A stretch of 25,203 nucleotides of DNA from Porphyromonadaceae bacterium UBA7141 (GTDB taxonomy: Bacteria; Bacteroidota; Bacteroidia; Bacteroidales; Muribaculaceae): NCBI GenBank assembly GCA_002491945.1, contig DKWX01000048.1, positions 20,117 to 45,319 of the forward strand. Direction: 5' to 3'. Of this stretch, positions 14,884 through 21,104 are shown one piece after another. The position numbers and the translations under genes were made by a program. Numbering within the stretch: position 1 is the stretch's first letter; the number at the start of each line of letters is the position of its first letter. The notes beneath the pieces are model-generated. The model made no database searches. It was given only the letters and a program-made list of their open reading frames with translations, and was not told the DNA's origin.

Positions 14884-16479
14884 TTAGCGGCGGTTCAGTA
14901 TTTTTTCGTAGCGCACAGATCCATCTGATAGAGGTGTGCGGCGGATTGAGATACCTCCACGGGGCATTCCGGAGAGGCGTCGGCCCTGAATGTCGAGGTA
15001 TTCAGGCGCGCCGGAGGGAATGGCGTCAATTGTGTCCACGCCGCTCCCTTTGACATAGACGAAGTCGGAATATGCCGGATTTTCCGGGTCGGCGAGATAT
15101 ACGAGCCGCAGAGCAAGGTCGGTGAAATTCATCTCGGGGATTGCCACCATCTGTATGATTTCTTCGGCGGCCACGAAGCAGTAATAGTCGGTAGTGCCCA
15201 CCTGTATTCGCGAGGCGGGCTGCTTAAGAGCAGGATCAATCGATGGGGAGAACTCGAAGGGGGCGCCGTCCATATAGATTTCAAAATAGAGTTTATCCAT
15301 GTCGAGAATCTGATTGTCGGCCGACACCATGCTCACGGCAAAGTCGATTACGTTTGGCATCCCTGCACTCGCCGGTGTAAAACTTACCTCCGGCGTGATG
15401 AGATTGCTGACATGGCTTTCGGGAGATACGGGATAGATTGACGGGGCAATATAGATGTTCTCATAGTAGAGATTCTCAGAATCTTCCTGTGGAGACGGGA
15501 CTATGATGAAGCTCATGTCAGAAGTCAGCGTTCCTGTCTGGTCGTCGTATACCCATTCCATCATATCGGCAGGGGTGAATACCGGTACTTGTCCGTATTG
15601 AAAAGAATCTTCATATTCAGTCTCTCCTCCAATGAAATACTGGGTGAACCCGAACAGCCAGCTGTTGCCGAGAAACTGGTTGGAGCCGAAGCTTACGACG
15701 CGACCCTGACGGGAGCCTTTGATAATGCTGTCCTGGAGGTCGGATATGCCTGTGGCAGCACCTTTTATGTAGCAGTCGTTGCCATCGAAAGCCACTTCAA
15801 GCGGGCGGGCATACGTTCCCCCGTAGAGTATATGGGGATATGTGAGCACCATCGGAGAGAACGTGATATTCTCCGGAGCCTCCACCGGAGTCTGAGTCTG
15901 AGGTGAGAGCGAGCCGTAGAAGTCACCGCTCAGATTCCATGCCCAGCTGCGACCGTCGAAGATAAAACTGCCCATAAAAAGTTCCGGGTCTTCCGGGATG
16001 AGCGAGCCGTCGTCGGCGATGTTCATGACATATGTCTGCTCCGTAGTAGGCACCATATCGGCCGCGCCATTGCGCACCACCATATCACATGCCACTGCAT
16101 AATACTGTTGCGGGGTGAGCACACCATCTATATCAGCCATTTCAGACTTGACTATCTGAGGCAGCCGGAAAGTGACTTTCGAGCCTTCAACAGACCCTTC
16201 AATCCAGCCTGCGCTCGGTGTCCAGCTAAAGATGTCGGACAGATAGATTTTATCATCGGTGCGTATCATTTTGGTCAGAGACCCGTCGGCCGGGAGCACA
16301 TCGAGCTGATTGTCGATACGAATGAATCCTGTGCCAGACTTTACGAGCACCGTGGGTTCGGCGCCGGGCACGGGGTCGGTGATGAGTGTAGCCGTTGGAT
16401 TGGCTGGCAGGTCGCTGATTGCTGCGGCTGCCTGCATCGCGATTGCGGAAAAAGCAATGAATATGGTAGATTTTCTCAT
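14884..16479 (-). CDS. Exported protein of unknown function with conserved C-terminal tail
   Basis: I do not recognise the central part of this 531-residue protein. It starts with a clear signal peptide (MRKSTIFIAFSAIAMQAAAA, cleavage near residue 20) and is rich in beta-type residues and aromatic/glycine patches, with no visible catalytic motif, lipobox or membrane helix after the signal. The last 40 residues (EYLDIQGRRLSGMPRGGISIRR...DGSVRYEKILNRR) resemble the Bacteroidetes LQGRRL-type terminal domain. They parallel the tail of the Omp28-like protein encoded next to it, so both probably reach the cell surface by one route. It ends at a strong terminator, so it is not co-transcribed with the gene at 12221. 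A promoter-like box lies at 16795-16802. Confidence 0.75.
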   Translation of the reverse strand: MRKSTIFIAFSAIAMQAAAAISDLPANPTATLITDPVPGAEPTVLVKSGTGFIRIDNQLDVLPADGSLTKMIRTDDKIYLSDIFSWTPSAGWIEGSVEGSKVTFRLPQIVKSEMADIDGVLTPQQYYAVACDMVVRNGAADMVPTTEQTYVMNIADDGSLIPEDPELFMGSFIFDGRSWAWNLSGDFYGSLSPQTQTPVEAPENITFSPMVLTYPHILYGGTYARPLEVAFDGNDCYIKGAATGISDLQDSIIKGSRQGRVVSFGSNQFLGNSWLFGFTQYFIGGETEYEDSFQYGQVPVFTPADMMEWVYDDQTGTLTSDMSFIIVPSPQEDSENLYYENIYIAPSIYPVSPESHVSNLITPEVSFTPASAGMPNVIDFAVSMVSADNQILDMDKLYFEIYMDGAPFEFSPSIDPALKQPASRIQVGTTDYYCFVAAEEIIQMVAIPEMNFTDLALRLVYLADPENPAYSDFVYVKGSGVDTIDAIPSGAPEYLDIQGRRLSGMPRGGISIRRTPLSDGSVRYEKILNRR

Positions 16480-16569
16480 ATATAAGTGATTAAGTCAAGA
16501 CATCAGGAGTAAATCAGATGAAGTGTAACCGAAGTCGTATGGCACCTTTCACGAAAACTCAAAAAGTGT

Positions 16570-16760
16570 CAATCAGCAAGTGTCCAATTTTAATTTATGC
16601 AAAATACGGGCTTGTTTTTTTAGTCGACTCCGGCGAGGAGTATCGGAGAATAAAAACATATTCGACAGAAAATACATGCCGGAAGCGGCAAAAGAAGCCG
16701 CAGATTGTAGAAAAGATTCCCTTTTATTTACAATCGTTTAATTTGAAGACTCACTTATTG
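16570..16760 (-). repeat. Full-length dispersed TIR repeat (about 191 bp)
   Basis: This element and the promoter box at 16795 fill most of the 16480-16832 gap. Read on the minus strand it runs from CAATAAGTGAGTCTTCAAAT to AAAATTGGACACTTGCTGAT. It shares, in the same order as 14314-14502, GGGAATCTTTT, CTGCGGCTTCTTTT, GTCGAATATG, ATTCTCC and GTCGACTAA. Length agrees within two bases. It sits between a predicted promoter and the start codon of the gene at 14884-16479. Just beyond its right end, 16547-16570 is related to the hairpin block of the 14152 and 14659 segments. Confidence 0.8.
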
Positions 16761-16794
16761 AAAGAAGTTTAAACTACATCTTCGTCTGACGGTG

Positions 16795-16802
16795 CAAATA
16801 TA
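16795..16802 (-). promoter_or_regulatory. Promoter box upstream of the 14884-16479 gene
   Basis: The minus strand reads TATATTTG then C, matching TAnnTTTG. CTTG lies upstream with 16 bases after the TTG, a little short of the usual spacing. Transcription from here would produce a leader of about 310 nt that includes the whole repeat element. The box lies just after the bioGC stop codon. Confidence 0.45.
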
Positions 16803-16832
16803 ATTAAAATTTCTTAAACAAGAAAAAATAAT

Positions 16833-18242
16833 TCAATTTTTTATTGCTCTTATATACAACGCCCGGTAAGTCAGGCTCGGGCGAGCGGGAAGAGATGTGA
16901 GCAGATTGCGAATGTTACTTTTAGCCGTTCCGGCCACTCCGGTGAGTTTCAGGTGCATAAGAGCCTGTCTTGGCGAGTCGAACACCACAGGTATGTCTTC
17001 TTCTTCAATTGATACATTGCCGAAAGATGCTGCGGCCATCCTATAAATCTCGTCAGAAGAGTGATAGATTATCGGAGCGGGGCGCAGGGCGTCGAGTTCG
17101 GCCAGATTGCCACTGACGAATGTAGAGCAAATCAGCCTGCCTCCGGGTTTCAGCAGTCTGGCGGCATTGCTGAAAAATCCGCGCGGATCCACAAACCACT
17201 GGATAGTACTTGCCGAAGCGATGAAATCGAACGTATCAGCCTCAGCCTCGGCCATCCATTGCTCGGCGTCGGCAGTGACGTAACGTTCATCGGGCGACAT
17301 ATTAAAAGGAGAGAGGGGGCAGAGGTCGATGAAGGTGGCATGTTCCGGCGAGAATAGGCGTTGCAACCTGCGGGTCAGACACCCGGTGCCCGGGCCGATT
17401 TCAAGCAGATAGCGAGGCTTGTCGCCATCGGCAATCAGATCACCGGCCATGCCGGCCAGACGTGTGGCAATGTGAATCTGGGCGGTGGCATTGGCATCGT
17501 AAGTGTCATGGGATGCCTCGAAGTGATTGCGTATGCGTGTATGATCGGGGAGGATATTGTCGATAATCAGACTGAGCGGGATATAATGTCCGCACTCCCA
17601 TTCGCAGATCTGTGGATGAAGCGGATGCGCCTCCCATGCACGCCTCTGGGCATCGGCCGGAAATATGAGGTCGGCAGAGCCGATGAAAGCCCGGCGCCAT
17701 GGCAAAACACATTCATCGGCTGAAGCTGGAATCGAATGCGAGGCCAGCAGACGCAGTTCGGTTCTCAGACGCGATATAGTCAGGTCGTGGTCGGCGGATT
17801 CGGCCGGCGATATGGCAGCCGGAGAATCCTCCGGGAAGCGGTAAGGGTCGCGCGAGGTAGAAAGACGGTGGCGGAAGCGACGCAGATTGCGTTCATTCAG
17901 CGACATTTCGGTGTCATGGTATATTCCGGAAGGGATTCCATAGATGTCGTCGGCAGGGGCGAGTGTGCCGTTGACCGCAAATGCGGCGGCCACTCTGTGA
18001 GCCTCGTGGCGCAATGCCATTTCAGCCGCAGTCACACCCAGCGACCAGGCCACGACCAGAACCGTGGAATATCGGTCAGGGATCCTGACCGACACTCCGT
18101 CGTCGGAATAGTCATATACCACCATGACATCCCATCCTTCAGAGGAGATGCCGGTGTAGAAGTCAGGAGATGTGCTCCATCCGCTGAATAAGATTATCAG
18201 GCGGTGGCAGCCGGGGTTATTGGCAACGAACGAAGTCTTCAT
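16833..18242 (-). CDS. bioGC: BioG-BioC fusion: pimeloyl-ACP methyl esterase / malonyl-ACP methyltransferase
   Basis: This 469-residue protein joins two biotin-pathway enzymes. Residues 1-235 are a BioG (DUF452) alpha/beta hydrolase: FSGWSTSP near the N-terminus, nucleophile Ser67 in VAWSLGV, candidate Asp191 in GSADLIFPAD, and His219 in ECGHYIPL. BioG removes the methyl group from pimeloyl-ACP methyl ester. Residues 240-469 are a BioC-type methyltransferase starting FEASHDTYDANATAQ, with SAM motif LLEIGPGTGCLTRRL (279-293), ADAEQW, SASTIQWFVDP and LLKPGGRLICSTF. BioC methylates malonyl-ACP to disguise it for fatty acid synthesis. The fusion puts the enzymes that open and close this route in one chain. 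It follows bioF by 37 bp, so co-transcription is likely. Confidence 0.92.
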   Translation of the reverse strand: MKTSFVANNPGCHRLIILFSGWSTSPDFYTGISSEGWDVMVVYDYSDDGVSVRIPDRYSTVLVVAWSLGVTAAEMALRHEAHRVAAAFAVNGTLAPADDIYGIPSGIYHDTEMSLNERNLRRFRHRLSTSRDPYRFPEDSPAAISPAESADHDLTISRLRTELRLLASHSIPASADECVLPWRRAFIGSADLIFPADAQRRAWEAHPLHPQICEWECGHYIPLSLIIDNILPDHTRIRNHFEASHDTYDANATAQIHIATRLAGMAGDLIADGDKPRYLLEIGPGTGCLTRRLQRLFSPEHATFIDLCPLSPFNMSPDERYVTADAEQWMAEAEADTFDFIASASTIQWFVDPRGFFSNAARLLKPGGRLICSTFVSGNLAELDALRPAPIIYHSSDEIYRMAAASFGNVSIEEEDIPVVFDSPRQALMHLKLTGVAGTAKSNIRNLLTSLPARPSLTYRALYIRAIKN

Positions 18243-18279
18243 TACAAGAGCGCTGGGATATGATACATGTTTACTTGGC

Positions 18280-19587
18280 TCAGCGATAGCGTCCGATCAG
18301 CGAAATCAGTCGGTCGATATCCTTTTCAGAGAGCAGAGCATTGAGAGAAAAACGAATGCGTTCGCTTCCGGCGGCGACAGTCGGACGGCGTATGGCCAGC
18401 GCGTCGAAGCCACCGGCAGCCATATGTCCGGCCATAAGGACCGCCTCGGCGGCATCACCGATTATCAGCGGCACAATCTGAGTTGTGGCCGGCGATTCGA
18501 AATTAAGGCGTCGCGACAGTTCGCTCACCATATGTCGCGACAGCCGCTGCAGGTGAAGCCTCCTGTCGTTGAGCTGAGTGATTTTCTCAATCATAAGAAT
18601 CGACCATGCCGCCTGGGCGGGAGAGATCGCGGTGGAGAATATGAAGCTGCGAGCCGTGTTGAGGAGATATTCCTTCATCACAGGCGAAGTGACGGCAAAC
18701 GCACCTGCCGAAGCGGCGGCTTTGCCGAGAGTGCCTATAATGATGTCGAAAGAATCGATGAGTCCGAACTCTTCAGCCAGCCCGAGACCGAGAGGACCCC
18801 GCACACCGAAGCTGTGGGCCTCATCAAGGTATAGCATCACTTCAGGATATTCGGCCTTGAGTGATACCAGTTCATGGAGCGGGGCCATATCTCCATCCAT
18901 ACTGTAGATGGCTTCTGCTATGATGATGATGCGCTGGTATGCCCCGTGCAGTCCGGCAATCAGACGGTGCAGACGCTTGGGGTCATTGTGAGGGAACCGT
19001 TTGAAATCCGCTCCGCTCAGCCTCAGTCCGTCGATAATGGATGCATGCACGAGCTTGTCGGCCAAAAATAGAGTGCCGGGTAATGCAAGAGCCTGAATTA
19101 TCCCGACATTGGCATGGTAGCCAGAATTTAAGAGCAGTGCCGGCCGGTCGTAGAGACGACCGAGGTAATCTTCAAGCTCACTGTGATAGCGGTTGGCGCG
19201 TGAGAGGAGTCGGGAGGCCGATGATGTGAAGCGCGCATCCGGGAATCGCTCGTGGAATTCAGGCAGATATCTGTCGGCTTCGGCAGCCAACCCGAGATAA
19301 TCATTACTGAGCATGTCGATTCTGTCGCCGGCATCTTCGGATGGAATGCGACGCAGACGATGCTCTTTTTCAAGACCAGTTATAAAATCGGCATACCCTT
19401 GCAACGGAGATTGGCAGGATGCTTCGGCCGGAGCAGGAGCCGAGGAGGCTGAAGCCGGTGCGGCGTCAGCCTTATCCTGAGAGACACGTGAGGCGTGACG
19501 CCGACGCAGGCGTCCAGATGTTTTGGGTCGGGCAGACCCGGCAGCAGAAGCTGCTGTCGATGACTTGGATTTTTTTTTCAGAGCCAT
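18280..19587 (-). CDS. bioF: 8-amino-7-oxononanoate synthase
   Basis: BioF condenses pimeloyl-ACP with alanine using PLP to give KAPA. The 435-residue protein has the expected LSNDYLGLA (93-101), LLNSGYHANVGIIQAL, EAIYSMDGDMAPL, DEAHSFGVRG (255-264, with Asp255 and His258), and the PLP lysine in GTLGKA (Lys289). The family is usually near 380-390 residues. The excess is an N-terminal tail of about 60 residues rich in Lys, Ser, Ala and Pro that has no obvious function. Codons 4-6 are an A9 run (19570-19578). An internal start at Met92 would remove needed sequence, so the first ATG is kept. It lies between bioA and bioGC, with a repeat in the 134-bp gap before it. Confidence 0.93.
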   Translation of the reverse strand: MALKKKSKSSTAASAAGSARPKTSGRLRRRHASRVSQDKADAAPASASSAPAPAEASCQSPLQGYADFITGLEKEHRLRRIPSEDAGDRIDMLSNDYLGLAAEADRYLPEFHERFPDARFTSSASRLLSRANRYHSELEDYLGRLYDRPALLLNSGYHANVGIIQALALPGTLFLADKLVHASIIDGLRLSGADFKRFPHNDPKRLHRLIAGLHGAYQRIIIIAEAIYSMDGDMAPLHELVSLKAEYPEVMLYLDEAHSFGVRGPLGLGLAEEFGLIDSFDIIIGTLGKAAASAGAFAVTSPVMKEYLLNTARSFIFSTAISPAQAAWSILMIEKITQLNDRRLHLQRLSRHMVSELSRRLNFESPATTQIVPLIIGDAAEAVLMAGHMAAGGFDALAIRRPTVAAGSERIRFSLNALLSEKDIDRLISLIGRYR

Positions 19588-19622
19588 GACAAAACTGAGG
19601 GGTTAATATTCGTTCATGTCTT

Positions 19623-19709
19623 TAAGCAAGTGATTGAATTCAACCGATCGCAATTGAACGGAATTCATAAAATTAAATCTGAACACTTGCATAAGTGTTG
19701 AAATTTAAT
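19623..19709 (+). repeat. Compact copy of dispersed TIR repeat
   Basis: From TAAGCAAGTGATTGAATTCAA through CCGATCGCAATTGAACGGAA to TTAAATCTGAACACTTGC (19623-19690) both family ends are present with the long interior missing. A further end (19693-19709) pairs with 19672-19688 as a 17-bp inverted repeat with two mismatches. The unit lies between bioA and bioF, inside the apparent operon. An octamer repeat (gaatgagt on the minus strand) overlaps the bioA stop at 19711-19738. Confidence 0.75.
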
Positions 19710-19721
19710 TCACTCACTCAT

Positions 19722-21011
19722 TCACTCATTCACTCGGCATTTACTTACCAGCCGCAGCAGAGCATCGCAAAGTCTGTGCAGCTGAGAGTCGGTAACGGCC
19801 AGATATGGAGGCATGATGTAGGCGTTCTTCCCGAAGGGGCGTATCCATACCCCTTCTTCGATGCATTGCTTCTGGAAGCGTCCGAGGTCGATTGGCCGGT
19901 CGACCTGTATCACTCCAATACCGCCAAGCACCCTTACATCCTCCACATTGGGGAATTGACGAGCCGGAGCGAGGCGTTGAGTCATGATATCCTCGATTTC
20001 ACGGATGCGCTGCTGCCATGGCGAGTCGAGCAGGAGGCGGGTTGACGCCAGGGCCACGGCGCAGGCCAGAGGATTGGCCATGAATGTGGGTCCGTGCATT
20101 ATGCATTTTGCAGAAGATTCGGATATCCGTTCGGCGACATTGTGGGTAGTGGCCACCGCGGCAAACGTCATGAACCCGCCGGTGAGCGCCTTCCCTATGA
20201 GCATTATGTCGGGTTCGACTCCGGCGTGTTCCCAGGCAAAGAGGCGTCCGGTGCGTCCGAATCCTGTGGCAATCTCATCGAATATCAGTAGAATACCCTT
20301 TTCATCGCAGGCGCGTCGCAGTTCGCGGAGATATTGCGGATGATAGAATCTCATACCGCCGGCCCCTTGTACGATTGGCTCGAGTATCACAGCGGCCAGA
20401 GTGTCGGCGTGCTCGTCGATGAGTCGCTGCATCGGGATGAAGTCGGCGGGATTCCATTCATCATCGAAGCGGCATTGGGGGGCATCGGCGAAATATCGTT
20501 TTGGAAGCGCCGAGCCGAAGGCCCCGTGCATGCCGGTGACAGGGTCGCATACCGACATGGCATTCCAAGTGTCGCCATGATACCCGCTGCGGATTGTGGC
20601 GAAATCTGTGCGGCGTGGATCATCGTGGGCCTGGACGGCCATTTTCATTGCCACTTCAGTGGCCACCGATCCGGAATCGGCATAGAATATGTGCTGCATC
20701 GAAGGAGGAAGAATCTCAAGCAGCAGGCGTCCGAGCTGAATAGCCGGAGAGTGGGTGAGGCCACCGAACATGACGTGCGACATCTTTTCGCACTGTTGTC
20801 GGGCCGCCTCCACGAGCACCGGATGGGAATATCCATGAATCACGCACCACCACGATGACATGCCGTCGATCAGGCGGCGTCCGTCGCGCAGTATAAGTTC
20901 TGCACCTTCGGCCTTTTCCACTTCATAGCAAGCGAGGGGGTCGTGAGTGGATGTATATGGATGCCAGAGATGCTGGCGATCGAATTCAGAATCAGTAATC
21001 ATGGCTGACAT
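19722..21011 (-). CDS. bioA: Adenosylmethionine-8-amino-7-oxononanoate aminotransferase
   Basis: BioA makes DAPA from KAPA with SAM as amino donor. The 429-residue class-III aminotransferase has HLWHPYTS near the N-terminus, DGMSSWWCVIHGYSHP (49-64), characteristic of BioA, FYADSGSVATEVAMKMA for PLP phosphate binding, GYHGDTWNAMSV, DEIATGFGRTG (245-255), and the PLP lysine in IGKALTGG (Lys274), followed by HGPTFMANPLA. Length fits the family. A second ATG at codon 4 is a possible start. It is the first of three biotin genes in line (bioA, bioF, bioGC). priA ends 93 bp upstream, with a repeat element in the gap. Confidence 0.95.
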   Translation of the reverse strand: MSAMITDSEFDRQHLWHPYTSTHDPLACYEVEKAEGAELILRDGRRLIDGMSSWWCVIHGYSHPVLVEAARQQCEKMSHVMFGGLTHSPAIQLGRLLLEILPPSMQHIFYADSGSVATEVAMKMAVQAHDDPRRTDFATIRSGYHGDTWNAMSVCDPVTGMHGAFGSALPKRYFADAPQCRFDDEWNPADFIPMQRLIDEHADTLAAVILEPIVQGAGGMRFYHPQYLRELRRACDEKGILLIFDEIATGFGRTGRLFAWEHAGVEPDIMLIGKALTGGFMTFAAVATTHNVAERISESSAKCIMHGPTFMANPLACAVALASTRLLLDSPWQQRIREIEDIMTQRLAPARQFPNVEDVRVLGGIGVIQVDRPIDLGRFQKQCIEEGVWIRPFGKNAYIMPPYLAVTDSQLHRLCDALLRLVSKCRVNE

Positions 21012-21023
21012 AAAGTTGTGTAC

Positions 21024-21094
21024 TTAAGCAGGTGTCCGAATTTAATTTTAAGAATTCCGTTCAAATACTATCGGTTAAATTAGAACACATACAG
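21024..21094 (-). repeat. Compact copy of dispersed TIR repeat
   Basis: On the minus strand it runs CTGTATGTGTTCTAATTTAA, CCGATAGTATTTGAACGGAA, then TTAAATTCGGACACCTGC. It matches the 19623-19690 copy along its whole length, including the TTGAACGGAATTC core. It fills most of the gap between priA and bioA, and might supply or interrupt transcription signals there. Confidence 0.75.
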
Positions 21095-21104
21095 ATCATA
21101 TTAT

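Noticed and set aside
16518..16772. 84-codon plus-strand frame before bioGC
   Set aside because: It lies across the full-length repeat and reads as repeat sequence, not a protein.
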